Shown in pieces: positions 43,463 to 56,162 of a stretch of DNA of 64,000 nt. Position numbers and translations under genes: made by a program. The notes beneath the pieces were generated by a model. It was not told the DNA's origin and made no database searches. It saw nothing but the letters and a program-made list of their open reading frames with translations. Positions within the stretch are counted from its first letter, which is position 1. Every line of letters starts with the position of its first letter. The stretch comes from Hsuehochloa calcarea (Eukaryota > Streptophyta > Magnoliopsida > Poales > Poaceae), in NCBI GenBank assembly GCA_036346395.1, contig CM070596.1, positions 20,932,177 through 20,996,176 on the forward strand, in the 5' to 3' direction.

Positions 43463-43692
43463 CTTATATAGACTAGCATCACAGATGGTTCAGACTGTTC
43501 TATTAAAGAACCGTCTGTGATAACTCTAACATCACAGACGGCTCTTTAATGGAACCGTCTGTGTCAACACAGACGGTTCTTTGAACCGTCTGTGATAACT
43601 CTAACATCACAGACGGTTACTTAATGGAACCGTCTGTGATGTGAGTCATCACAGACGGTTCTATAATTGAACCGTCTGTGATGTGCACAGAC
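43463..43692 (-). promoter_or_regulatory. internal array of CACTA subterminal repeats with TATA box
   Basis: From 43479 to 43688 there are about ten copies of TCACAGACGG(TT) in both orientations, the same motif as at the two ends. On the minus strand the array is followed by TATATAAG (43463-43470) facing the TNP1-type gene. The gypsy element inserted into the right edge of this array (TSD CAGAC). Confidence 0.75.
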
Positions 43693-46600
43693 TGTAATAT
43701 TCTAAAAATAAATAAATAAATAATAATAACCTTGTAAGGGCCTATGCGTAATTTAAACAGAAAAAAATGTAAAAAACAAGAAGTTGTTTTTTTAGCCGTG
43801 GTATAAAAGGATCGTGTGGATTAAGGGATCTAGAAACCCTATTAATTTTCTCCCTTTGTTTCTGTGCGCCGCCACCCCTTTTCGTTTTTCTTCTGCCGGC
43901 CAGCCCGCGTGACGCCAAATCACCGTAGCGCGCCTGCTCGCGAGCGCCAGCCGCCTGGCCGCTTACTGCCGCTCGGCTAGTCCACCGCCCGCTTGGCTGC
44001 TTGCTGCCACTCGGCTAGGACAACTAGCATTGCATGCCGTCGCTGTAAGTCTGCATGATGTGCTTTCACTAGCCCATGCAACGAAGCGAATCCAAGGAAA
44101 GAAAAAACAGGAGGCATGCTAAGGAGTAATGTCGGGACCCCGGGGATTCTCACAACCCCGAGACCCTCTGTGCGTACCAAGCTAGTCCCATGATCAGTAG
44201 CTAGCTTGCACAGTTGCAACAATGATGCATTCATAACCATTCAACAACGAACTAATGAAGCAGACAAAGTAATATTAATTAAAACAGCAAGACCTTATGG
44301 TCAAGGTTCTTACAAAAGTCGCCTCACAGGGCTTAGCATCAGCGAGTATCGGCGTGGAAATCTCAAAAATACGAGGAGCCCAATCGACATGCCCACAGGC
44401 AATCGAGTGGAGGGCGTGACCTAGTTCGCGAAGTCTTCAAAGTAGCCTTCTTCATAGAACTCAACATGTCACAATCTTCGCTAGGATGATCAACAAAGGG
44501 CATAAAGCGGTGAGTACATAAAGTACTCGACAGAGTCGTAGAGAAATGTATGCACTTAGTATTCATGTCGGGCTTAAGCAAGGATGGCTTTATGGTTAAT
44601 TTGCGAGAAAGCAAGTTTAACGATAAATACAATAATTAGATTGCAAAGCGGGATTTTAAAAGAATAGTACATAGATAACCAAGTTCTTTTGAATCAAGCG
44701 GTGAACATCCGTTCACTTCCCAACCATTCAACCAAGCGTTTCTATCGAACCAAACCACATTTTTGAAAATACTACCCCTTGCGCGAAATCACCGGGCATG
44801 TAAAGTAGCAGGGACACGGCTATTCGAATAGATTTTGACACTCTGCGGAGGTTGTGCAGCTTTACCCACAAGAGGTAAATCACTTGCAATGTCCGTCGAC
44901 ACACTTAGGGTGTGCGACTAAGTGACTATCACAAGGCCTTTACAAAGTTCCATTTGCCTCGGTTACGCTCGCTAAGGTTTAGCCATCACGGCCCTCTTGC
45001 GCCAATAATCAACCCTAACGAAACCGACTCAAAACTTCCTAATTAGTTGGCGGTCAGTCCCATCTGGGACTTATGGTTGCACGAGGTGACCGGATCAATG
45101 ACTTGCAAAGTTAAGTCCTTAGTTGGTGCTCGGACAAGTCTACCACAACCCAATGTGCATCACACACCCACTCTAGCTTCCTACCTCAAGCCCGAGCATA
45201 AATCATTTTTGTTCAATCCAGACCAAATGGCAATCCACCATGGCACAACATCTTTTAATAAAAGTGGCCTCACACCCTTTGTTCCATAGTTCCATTAGTC
45301 AAATTTCATTCATCATTGAACATGTGATCGAAATCTGCGGGTAACTAGAGCATGTCTAAGCAATATCGTTCCCAAGTTGGTAATACAATTATGTCCAACT
45401 AGTATCAACCATCCTAAGGTGTCCAGGATATATGTCATTCAAGGAGACATTTCATTTCCAATTTATCAAGGAGGCATAATGGCAATTTGGTAATTATCTA
45501 CTCCCAAAACCATTTTTAATAAAACTAGCCATGCATGATATTTTAATACAATATACATTTGTAAAATGGGTTCAACATGGTCAAAGGCCTACGACTTGCC
45601 TTCGTTGTGAGAGAGAGGGTCTTGATCGTCGGTCGAAGAAATCTTCAAAGCAGGAATCTACGTCGAGAATAGCAACAAATAAATAAAACAGCACCAAATG
45701 AACTCCAAAATTACAAAACCAGTACCAAATGAAAGAGGATGAATTTATATGAATTTAGAAATTTGGATCACCCAAATCGGAGTTCGGATGTGAAAGTTAT
45801 AGCCAAAAGAAATTTTAAATCACATAAAATGATGGAATTAGGGTTTTCGGATTTTGAATTAATTTTCTATTGAAAAACCCGGATTACGATCGGTAGCTTG
45901 CATAGCCGCACGACGCGGCAGCCACGCGGCGAAAATCTTGGACGCTGGCGCGGCGTGGCGCCACGTGGGTGGCCACGTGGGCTCGGGCCCGCGGTCGAGT
46001 GAGAGAGAGAGAGAGCGGGGAGGCGCGGTGGCGGCGGCGAGGCCCAGGGAAAACAGCGGCGTCAGCGAGAAAAGCGGTGGCGCTACGGGGGCGAGCAGGC
46101 GGCCAGGCGAGAAAGCAGCGAGCGAGAGGAAAAAGGGAAAAAAGCGGCCGTAGCTTAAAAAAAGCGGAGGAGGTCGCGAAGCGCGGCGAGGCGCGGAGAG
46201 GCGGCAGGGCGAAGCGCGAGATAAGCGCGGCGTGGCGGTGCAGCAGCAGGACGAGATGGCGGCGGGATTAGCGGCGAGATCGCGTGAGAGCGAGAGGCAG
46301 CGAGCAGGGCGGGCGGGATTGCGGCGCGGGCGTGGCGGCGGCGTGGGAGAAGCGGCGGCGCGAGAACGACGAGCGGGCCGTCCGATTCCGATCGGACGGT
46401 GGGAAGCGGAAGAAGCGCGGGTGAAGAACGGCCGTCCGTTGCGTCAGACGGTTGAGAAAACGGAGGCGCGGGAGGAAGATGAATGGCGCCGTCCGATTCG
46501 ATCGGACGGTGGGGCGGAAGAAGCGCGGGCGCGGCGATGGCGTCGGATCGCGATCCAACGGTGGAGAAGAAAGGAGAGCGCGAGCGAAGAAGCGGCGGAT

Positions 46601-48965
46601 CTCAATCAACGGCCAAGCGGCGGCGGAAGCGAAAGCCACACGATGAGGATCGAGCGGTGAGGCGGCGGCTTGAGCATGAGCGGGCGGAGGTGGGGAATAG
46701 TGGTGGGCGGCTAGGGTTTCGCCCACGCACGGGAAAAGGAATTAAATACCTTTTCATTTTAGAAATTCAAACAATTCAAAAGCAATTTAGAAAATAGCAA
46801 ATAGACTCCAAAAATTCTGGAAAAATTCACATAAATTCCTTGAATTATTCTAGACTTAATAAAAATACTTTTAACTTTAAATTTTCTTTTTCTTTTGCAA
46901 ATAAATTAATTTTTAATTTCGGGAAAAAGGAAAATCAATTTCTAAAATCCAATAAATCCAAGAAAATTCTTAAAATAATAATTTTGATTTTTAAATTCCA
47001 GAAAATTCAATTAAACCAACTATAATTTAATTGAAGTTTGATTAACTCATATTAAACTGCAAATGGATTTCTGAAATTTCAAAATTAAGCTTTGGGCAAA
47101 TAGAAACAAATGGTTCTCTTTTAAAATTTTCAAAAACTCCGAAAAACGGGACGCTACAAGTAAAGACCAAGGAAGAAGCCGGAAAGAAAAGAGGAATAAT
47201 TAGGAGAAACAAGGTGGGATCCGGGTTTCCGTCGTGTGGTAACGATCTGGTTTTCTCCCTCTTCTTGTTAATTTAATTAGAGATTAGAGAGGATTGTAGA
47301 ATTTTTAGTCGAGGGGCCGATTAATGAGTGCATTAGCTTTCTTGTTACATTGAGCGATTTATTCGGGTATCTTAATGGCGAATTTTGGAAATATCATCTA
47401 CTAGTTAATTGTAGATAATTTTGATATCTTTCTATAGAATATTTAATCATGTCAATCGAACGAGTATAATTCGAGTTATGATTTTTGGAAGACTGCTGTC
47501 TTTGTGGATGTCGTCTTTCGGCGCTGTTTTGGTAGACTGTAGATTAAAAATAGTAAATAGACTAATTAGAGTTTTTGATCTACATGAAAGAGGTAGATAA
47601 TTGTCTAAGGGTTCTGTAGAATCCAAGAACTCGAATTTTGGTTGGATAAAACAAAAGTTATGAATTTAGTAAGACCCGCTGTTACGGCGGACAGATCGGT
47701 TTTCTGGGCTAAAAACGGAGGGTTAGATGATTTAATTAGAAGACTTTGTAATCTAAGAAAACGAGGGGAATTTTGTGTAGAATCCAGAACTGGGTGGTTT
47801 GTTGTGATTGGACTTTTGAGTCAAAAGTTTCGTTCGTTTTAGTACCAAGACAGCAATGGGTAACTATTCGGTACCGGAGAGGCGTGGTATATTTGGGGAC
47901 GGGTAGGAGCGATGTCTATTGATTGCTATTCTTGATGCTGTAGCTTGTATTGAAATTTATGTATTTAATGTAGGAGAGACGTCGTACTTGTTGCTATCTT
48001 CTAGCCAAACCGTGCGTCGCAACTAGTAAAGGCAAGTGCATGGTAGACAGCGATAAATGATTGATCACTGTTTTCTTTATCTTCTATTACCATTATTGTT
48101 GTGTTTTTATTTTATTTAATTGCAAACAATGGATTGGTATGGTTAAATCTTTGTTGACAATCATGAAGAAAGTTGGATATGATGTATATGATTGAGTTTG
48201 CATTTTTCATACATAAGCATCTTTGCATATGAGCAGGTGATCATGAATGATCACAACTCCACGGGAGTGGAGGAGGTCCCCGATCCTTATGGAGGAACGG
48301 GCTTGAGAGTGAATGTTGTCGCGAGCATTCACTCATGCTATCTGCATTATCTGTGAAAGAAGTGCATGTGGACATGTAGATTAGAGTTGCATTGATATAT
48401 GAGATTAATGGGTGTGAAACAAAGAGAAGATAACAGCATGAGAATATTAATAGAAGTACATGTGATGATATTGAAGTTATTGAATGCTGCTGATTTATTA
48501 TTGTTCGTTGTGTATTGATGTGTTTGCTGAGTTGTGGACTCACCCTTGCTCTTTTGTTGTCTTTAGGTGATCTTCGAGGACGTCGTGTCTGAGAGCGAGT
48601 AGAGCACATGGATTAGATCCATACTTCAATCACATGATCATTTGCCATAAGAACATTTTCATTCATGGTGGGATTACTCTTGGACATGTTAGAGGCTGAA
48701 TAAAGTTTAGGTCACAATTTGGACTAGATTATTTATTTCAGTAATTTGGATTCAGTAGTTGGTGCTATCCTGGATTGTTTACCTGGTTATATTTCTCTTT
48801 GTTTATTTACTCTTGTTTGATTCATAATTATGCATGCTCATTTGTGATCTAAGGATATGTCCATTGATGTTTTCTTGTTGAAATTTTATAGTATGTCAAT
48901 AATTATATGTTTAGAGAGTAGTTTAGTGGCATTCGGGCTCGGTGTTGGTATTTTGGGTGTTCTGA
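43693..48965 (+). repeat. 5' LTR of the Tekay-like element, split by a solo LTR
   Basis: TGTAATATT start; the first part runs to 44129 and resumes at 47159 after the insertion. TATAAAAGG at 43802-43810 is only about 110 bp from the LTR start, so U3 is short and R/U5 about 2.1 kb long. It ends near 48965 as GTGTTCTGA where the 3' LTR has GTGTTACA. Confidence 0.88.
44130..47158 (-). mobile_element. solo LTR of a gypsy family (3.03 kb)
   Basis: TGTCGGGACCCCGG to GGGACGCTACA, flanked by the 5-bp duplication AGTAA (44125-44129, 47159-47163). There is no internal coding, primer site or second LTR, so it is a solo LTR left by recombination, or a very long LTR of an element deleted down to one copy. 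Similarity in several blocks to the gypsy A LTR (17438-20284) in the same orientation puts it on the minus strand. The GC-rich part 45900-46730 yields long Arg-rich open frames with no support as genes. Confidence 0.88.
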
Positions 48966-48966
48966 T

Positions 48967-48977
48967 TAGTATCGAGC
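48967..48977 (+). other. degenerate primer binding site
   Basis: TAGTATCGAGC, two bases from the LTR end. It resembles TGGTATCAGAGC with CAG shortened to CG, the same type of change seen across this element. Confidence 0.6.
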
Positions 48978-49219
48978 GGGCTTTAGGTCCGTGGTGAATA
49001 GATTAACTACTTAGGCAAACTAAAATTGTTAAAATTTGTTTTTGTTTTAGTAAATCAACTAAAATTTGTTAATGGTTAATTAATCTAAAAATTGACACAC
49101 TAGTGCACAGTAGGTTAGAGAGAGGTACGATCATCGTTTTACGCTTCCGTTATGTTGTTTTATAGATGCATGATTTTATTTTGACCTTTGAACACATTGT
49201 GTATTGTTGATTGTGGTTG

Positions 49220-50335
49220 ATAGCTATCTTGAGGGGTAGAGGGCGTGGTCGTGGTGGCGCGATCGTGGAGGTCGGCGCGGGCGAGTTAGTGGAGCCACCT
49301 CCTGTGTGAGATGAGTCGATGGGCGGGGGTTCTTTGTTGACCCGCCTCGGTTGGGGTCGAGGATGAGACCCCCTTTCTTGAGAGAGTTGGTGGGAGAGAT
49401 CCGTGCTCTTCGTCAACAGCGCCGGCACCCCTGTTCTTCAGATCATTGTTGCTCTGTCGCACCTCCACCGGTTCTGAGGCGCGGATGGCGCCGAGAGTGG
49501 ATGGGATTGAGGTTGGATCCCTTTGTGGTCGGGTACACTGTCGAGCGGCAAAGGCCCAGTTTGCGCTATATGGAGAGCGGTTTGGAGCTTTAGAGATGTC
49601 CTCACATCGAGGGTCCGCTTTGTGGCCTTTGGTTTTGAAGAGCAGCGGACATTTGGTGGGAGGGCGTGTTGTCTTCGAGGACCGCCACTCAAGGGCGATC
49701 ACTTGGGAGGACTTTGTTGATCGGTTCAAGGAAAGTTCTACCCCTACTCTTTTGTTGAGAAGATGGAGGTTGCCTTGGCGACCTTTGCTCGGGGAAGAGG
49801 TCTATTCTTGAGTATGAGTGAGTTCAACAACTTGGTTCGCTTTGTCCCTTGATGTGACGATGATCTTCAGAAAGCCAAGAGGTTCGTCGGGGTCTCAGTG
49901 CAGTGCAGGCATGTGTTGGGAGCTACTCCACTCCGTGACTACTGACTCTGTTGTGGAGCAAGCTAGGGGCATGGAGTTGGAGATCGACTCACAAAGGGCG
50001 GCAAGCCTCCGGTGGCTGGTAGCTTCGGTGGTGACGGAAGAGGAGCTCTAGTGAGGGAAGTGGGTGCATTCGACACCTTTCAAGAAATTCAAGGGAGGAC
50101 CGCGATCCTTCAAGTCTAGCGATCGAGGTCGTTCTCTTCTTGGCGCCTCGTCATTTTGCGAGTACTCGGCTCTTAAATCTGTCCCGGGGCGGGGCATGCT
50201 GCTTTAAGTGCGGTGATGGACACCGCTTGCTTGAGAGTGCTCTTGGACGGAGATTGCCGTCGGTGTGGCGACCGGTCACAAGGAGGCGGGTGTGTCGCGA
50301 GAACCCGCTAAGCGTGATCAAGTGGGAGCTGTGCC
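49220..50335 (+). pseudogene. gag of the Tekay-like element
   Basis: Frames in sequence give a Gly/Arg-rich start (RGRGRGGAIVEVGAGELVEP), then the gag core (49600-50000: FVDRF, PYSFVEKMEVALATF, EFNNLVRFVP, KAKRF) and the first half of a zinc knuckle (CFKCGDGHRL, near 50200). Frameshifts every 50-150 bp, clustered at C/G-rich points, break it up. The packing of motifs in the right order shows one gag of normal length. Confidence 0.75.
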
Positions 50336-50479
50336 ATCTTCTTCTTGATGGGTCTGCTCGAGGAACTTTCCGGATGATGGCTGCTCCTCGGTAGCGCCAT
50401 TTCCTTCGACTTAGGCGCCTCGGTAGGGTACTCTGGCGGCCACCTGCCGGCACCACCGAGTTGCACGACCGGCTTTACT

Positions 50480-53400
50480 GCACCGCCACAGCAGATTGTT
50501 GGGGCTCGCCGCCCCGGCGTCGTCTTCTTCGCCATGGCGCCACAGAGTGTCGCCATGCCCACAATGTAGTCCGCGGTCGTCTGGCGTGGTGATGTACTTT
50601 GCTTGTGGATTCGTTTGATGCTTTAGTCCTTTTTGATTGGGGCTACCTTTTCGTTTGTCTCGGCGGCGTTTGCTAGGAGAGCGAACTTGAGTATCTGATG
50701 AATTTCTCAATCGGTGTTGGTTAGTTCTCACAGGGTATTATTGCGAGCTCTCTTGTTTGTCTGGGTGTTCTATTGTCATTGATGGAGAGAAGTTCACGGC
50801 GAATCGATAGTTATTCAAATGGAGCCGTTCGGCGTTATCTTGGGTATGGATTGGTTGCACTCTTATCGAGCCGTGATATCCTGTTTACGTAGAATGGTCT
50901 GTGCGAGACCCGTCTAGGGAGACTTTGACCTTCGAGAGTGCACCTCCGCTCTCTTTCGATGTTGGTGGATTTGTTCCGGTCGTAGCGATGGCGGGCTTCT
51001 TTAGCTCTTGGTGAGAAGAGTGTGGCCGCGATTGAGGAGATACGGTGGTTAGTGATTACGGATGTGTTCCCGGTGAGCTTAGGGTTTGCCACTGCGCGAG
51101 CGTGGAGTTTCGCATTGATCTTGTTCGAATTTTCGTCCCATCTCGATGTCTCCATGCAAACTAACACGTCCGTTTGGGGACGAGTTGAAGAAGCAATTGG
51201 ATGATTTGTTGGCTAAAGGTTTGATCGGGCGTGGCGTATCGCCATGGGGAGCTCTGTTCTATTCACGAGAGAAGAAGGATGGGAGTTGGCGTATGTGTGT
51301 TGATTATCGTGCGCTTAATGCGGTCACAATCAAGAACAAATATCCATTGCCCGCATTGAGGACTTGTTTGATCGGTTAAATGGAGCTCAAGTATTCTCAA
51401 GATCGATCTCGATCGGGGTATAATCAAATCCGTGTGCGTGGCGCGGATGTAGAGAAGACTACTTTCTCCACAAGGTATGGGCATTATGAGTATAAAGTTA
51501 TGTCTTTTGGATTGACTAATGCGCCTGCTATTTTTATGGAGACCATGAACAACATGTTACACGAGTATCTAGATGACTTCGTGGTGGTGTTCATTGATGA
51601 TATTCTTATCTATTCCAAGACCAATGAGGATCATGAGCGTCATTTGAGGTGGTTTTAGATACTTTGAGAGACCACAAGTTCTATGCTAAGTTGAAGAAAT
51701 GTGAGTTCTGGATTTCAGAAGTGAGTTTTCTGGGTCATGTGATAAATCCTCAGGGCATTGTTGTTGATCCTAGCAAGGTCTCTACAGTGGTGGATTGGAA
51801 GAGACCGACTAATATGAAGGAGGTGAGGAGTTTCTTAGGCTTGGCTGGTTATTATCGGCGTTTTGTGCAGGATTTCTCTATCATCGCCAAACCGATGTCT
51901 CAGCTTACTCAGAAAGGTGTGAGCTTCTAGTGGTGATGAGTGTGGCGCGTTTACGCACTTTGAAAGAGAGGTTGGTGACCTCTCCTATTCTCACTCTTCA
52001 GAGCCGAGAGCGGTTCCTGATCTTTTGAGATCGTCTCGAGTGGGTCTTGGTTGTGTGCTTATGCAAGGCGGTAAGGTAATTGCTTATGCGTCAAGGCGAT
52101 TAAAAAGCACGGCGAAATTATCCACTCATGATTTGGAGTTGGCGCGGTTGTCTTTGCTCTCAAGATTTGGAGACATTATCTATACGGCGAGCCTTGTGAT
52201 ATTTTCACAGATCACAAGAGTCTCAAGTATATCTTCACTCAGAAGGATCTGAATTTGAGGCAAAAGAGGTGGTTGGAATTGATCAAGAACTATGATCTTA
52301 CTATTGGTATCATCGAGCAAGGCCAATGTAGTTCTTGATGCTCTTAGTCGCAAGGCGACTCCCGCTACTCTAGATTGCCTCATTGCTGATTTTGATCGTA
52401 TGGGAATATCTTATTGTTATGCGGGCACATCACATGTTGAGACACAGTTGATTCTTGAGTCAACTATTCTAGACCGTGTGCAAAAAGCACAACAGAGTGA
52501 CCGGTTATTACAGGAGGTTAGGAAGCGTCTGGACGAGGGTAAAGAGGTGATTTTAGCATGGATGATTCGGTGCTTTGAGGTTTAAAGGCGCCTTTGCGTG
52601 CGCAAAAAGCGGAGGTCAAAGATGATATCTTGAGGAGGCACATCGCACTCCGTACTTGTTTATCTGGTGAGACTAAGATGTATCGAGATTTGAAACAAAA
52701 TTTTTGGTGGAAAAGAATGAAGGTGGATATTGCTAACTATGTGGCTTCTTGTGGTGTTTGTCAGCAAGTGAAAGCTGAGCACAAGCGTCCTGCAGGGTTG
52801 TTGCAACCTTTGGAGGTTCCCCAGTGGCCTTGGGATGATATCTCTATGTACTTTGTGGTGGCGTTACCTGCAAATGCGCGCGAGGAAGGATCTGATTTGG
52901 GTAGTGGTGGATCGATTGACAAGTCTGCGCACTTCATTCCTATTCGCACGACAAATTCAGCGAGTGATCTAGCTCCTATTTATGTCGTGAAATAGTAAGG
53001 CGCATGGTGTGCCCAAGACCATCATTTACAGCGAGGGCCAGTTTGTCTCCAAGTTACGGGAGAGTCTGCGAGTGCATTGGGCACACAGCTCGCCTTAGTC
53101 TGACGTTTCACCCGAGACAGATGGGCGATCGAGGCGTACTATTGGACTTTGGAGGACATGTTGCGGTCTTGCGTTTTGTCTGGAAGGGTAGTTGGGAGGA
53201 CCGATTGCCACTTGCGATTTTGCTTATAATAATAGTTACCATTCCGATATTAGAGCGCGCCATTTGAGGTTCTCTATGGGCGGAAGTGCGGTCGCCACTT
53301 TGTTGGGATGCGATTGGAGAGAAGGCAATTTTAGGTCGGGTGGATTGAGAAGACCGTTGGCGTGTGGCCATGGTGAGGCGAGAATCATTGGCGGCTCGAG

Positions 53401-53870
53401 CGAGCGAAAAGCTATCTTGATGTGAGGCGTGACTTGGAGTTTGCGGTGGGTGACGGTGCTCTTGAGTGTCTCCCACTAAAGGTATTGTTGGTTCGGTACC
53501 AAGGGAAGCTTAGCGGGTATGTTGGACCATTCGATTATTGCAAGAATTGGGAAGTTAGCTTACCGCTGGACCTTCACGAGTCCATGCGTGGAGTTCACAA
53601 TGTGTTTCACGTCTCGATCTTGAGAAAGTTTTGAGAGACCCGAGCATAAGATTTCATTGGAGCCGTGACTATTGAGCAAGATCTCACGGTTGAGTCGCGT
53701 CAGTGCGCATCCTAGAAAAGTCGGGCGAGTCTTTGAGGCACAAGGCGTTGGTATCGTCAAGGTCTTTGTGGACTCATCGATCAGAGAAGAAGCAACAGGG
53801 AGTTGGAGTCTGCATGCGCGAGCAATACCGGAGTTGTTCACGTCAGATGCGTGTTATTTTATTGTTTAAT
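50480..53870 (+). pseudogene. pol of the Tekay-like element, with chromodomain-like tail
   Basis: Protease around 50610-50880: LFD, then a 2-bp gap where the DSG codons should be, and VILGMDWLHSY. RT 51140-51930: YRMSPCKL-type start, PWGALFYSREKKDGSWRMCV, NAVTIKNKYPLP, VEKTTFSTRYGHYEYKVMSF, VFIDDILIYSK catalytic box, SFLGLAGYYRRF. RNase H 51990-52340 (VIAYASRRLKS, STHDLEL). Integrase 52600-53640 with CGVCQQVKAEHKRPAGLLQP, GPF module and HNVFHVSILRKF. The tail at 53690-53870 resembles the chromodomain of Tekay-type chromoviruses, which targets heterochromatin. Stops and frameshifts divide it into about eight pieces. Confidence 0.85.
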
Positions 53871-53937
53871 TTCAGCGATGTAGTTTTCCTTGAGTAGAGC
53901 GAGTAGAATTCGGTCGAATTACATTAAGAGAGTAGAA

Positions 53938-56157
53938 TGTAATATTACGAAAATAAATAAATAAATAATAATAACCTTGTAAGGGCCTATCGTAATTTAA
54001 GCAGAAAAAAATGTAAAAAGCGAGAAGTTGTTTTCTTAGCCGTGGTATAAAAGGATCGTGTGGATTAAGGGATCTAGAAACCCAATTAATTTTCTCCCTT
54101 TGTTTCTGTGCGCCGCCACCCCTTTTCGTTTTTCTTCTGTAGGCCGGCCGCGTGGCGCCAAATCACCGTAGCGCGCTTTCGCGGCGCCCGGCCGCTGGCG
54201 CTTCTTGCCGCTTCGGCTAGTCCACGCCCGCTTGGCGCTGCGCGCCACTCGGCTAAACCAACTAGCATTGCATGCGTCATTGTAAATCGCATGATGTGCT
54301 TTCACTAGCCCATGCAGCGGCGAATCAAGGAAAGAAAAACCGGGAGGCATGCTAAGGAGTAAAGACCAAGGAAGAAGCCGGAAAGAAAAGAGGAATAATT
54401 AGGAGAAACAAGGTGGGATCCGGGTTTCCGTCGTGTGGTAACGATCTGGTTTTCTCCCTCTTCTTGTTAATTTAATTAGAGATTAGAGAGGATTGTAGAA
54501 TTTTTTAGTGAGGGCGATTAATGAGTGCATTAGCTTCTGTTCTGTTGAGCGATTTATTGAATACCTTAATGGCGAATTTTGGAAATATCATCTACTAGTT
54601 AATTGTAGATAATTTCGATATCTTTCTATAGAATATTTAATCATGTCAATCGGACAAGTATAATTCGAGTTATGATTTTTGGAAGACTGCTGTCTTTGTG
54701 GATGTAAATCTTTAGCGCTGTTTTGGTAGACTGTAGATTAAAAATAGTAAATAGAATAAGTAGAGTTTTTGATCTACATGAAAGAGGTAGATAATTGTCT
54801 AAGGGTTCTGTAGAATCCAAGAACTCGAATTTTGGTTGGATAAAACAAAAGTTATGAATTTAGTAAGACCCGCTGTTCTGAAGCGGACAGATCGGTTTTC
54901 TGGGCTAAAAACGGAGGGTTAGATGATTTAATTAGAAGACTTTGTAATCTAAGAAAACGAGGGGAATTTTGTGTAGAATCCAGAACTGGGTGGTTTGTTG
55001 TGATTGGACTTTTGAGTCAAAAGTTACGTTCGTTTTAGTACCAAGACAGCAATGGGTAACTATTCGGTACCGGAGAGGCGTGGTATATTTGGGGACGGGT
55101 AGGAGCGATGTCTATTGATTGCTATTCTTGATGCTGTAGCTTGTATTGAAATTTGTGTATTTAATGTAGGAGAGGCGTCGTACTTGTTGCCATCTTCTAG
55201 CCAAACCGTGCGTCGCAACTAGTAAAGGCAAGTGCATGGTAGACAGCGATAAATGATTGATCACTGTTTTCTTTATCTTCTATTACCATTATTGTTGTGC
55301 TTTTATTTTATTTAATTGCAAACAATGGATTGGTATGGTTAAATCTTTGTTGACAATCATGAAGAAAGTTGGATATGATGTATATGATGGAGTTTGCATT
55401 TTTCATACATAAGCATCTTTGCATATGAGCAGGTGATCATGAATGATCACAACTCCACGGGAGTGGAGGAGGTCCCCGATCATTGTGGAGGAACGGGCTT
55501 GAGAGTGAATGTTGTCATGAGCATTCACTCATGCTATCTGATATCTGTGAAAGAAGTGCATGTGGACATGTAGATTAGAGTTGCATTGATATATGAGATT
55601 AATGGGTGTGAAACAAAGAGAAGATAACAGCATGAGAATATTAATAGAAGTACATGTGATGATATTGAAGTTATTGAATGCTGCTGATTTATTATTGTTC
55701 GTTGTGTATTGATGTGTTTGCTGAGTTGTGGACTCACCCTTGCTCTTTTGTTGTCTTTAGGTGATCTTGAGGGCGTCGTTATGCGAGGCGAGTAGAACAC
55801 ATGGATTAGATCCATACTTCAATCACATGATCATTTGCCATAAGAACATTTTCATTCATGGTGGGATTACTCTTGGACATGTTAGAAATTTGAATAAAGT
55901 TTAGGTCACAATTTGGACTAGATTATTTATTTCAGTAATTTGGATTCAGTAGTTGGTGCTATCCTGGATTGTTTACCTGGTTATATTTCTCCTTGTTTAT
56001 TTACTCTTGTTTGATTCATAATTATGCATGCTCATTTGTGATCTAAGGATATGTCCATTGATGTTTTCTTGCTGAAATTTTATAGTATGTCAATAATTAT
56101 ATGTTTAGAGAGTAGTTTAGTGGCATTCCAGGCTCAGTGTTGGGCTGGGGTGTTACA
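53938..56157 (+). repeat. 3' LTR of the Tekay-like element
   Basis: 2220 bp, TGTAATATTAC to GGGCTGGGGTGTTACA; uninterrupted. TATA at 54046-54054. It is the reference for recognising the LTR fragment at 1860-2385. Confidence 0.92.
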
Positions 56158-56162
56158 CAGAC

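Larger units (their letters stand above)
43693..56157 (+). mobile_element. Ty3/gypsy element, chromovirus Tekay/Del-like, inserted in the CACTA
   Basis: LTRs at 43693-48965 (itself interrupted) and 53938-56157, flanked by CAGAC at 43688-43692 and 56158-56162. The internal region encodes gag, protease, RT, RNase H, integrase with a GPY/F module and a chromodomain-like tail, on the plus strand. The TG...CA LTRs are about 2.2 kb. Long stretches of the two LTRs are identical, so insertion was recent; most differences are small indels and changes at CNG-rich spots. Confidence 0.92.

Noticed and set aside
43143..43476. Repeat protein (PRSGATQRR units)
   Set aside because: It is a by-product of a 30-bp minisatellite; both strands are open for the same reason.
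45938..46797. Several long Arg/Gly-rich open frames on both strands
   Set aside because: They lie in the GC-rich part of a solo LTR, overlap each other and show no domain; open frames are expected by composition.
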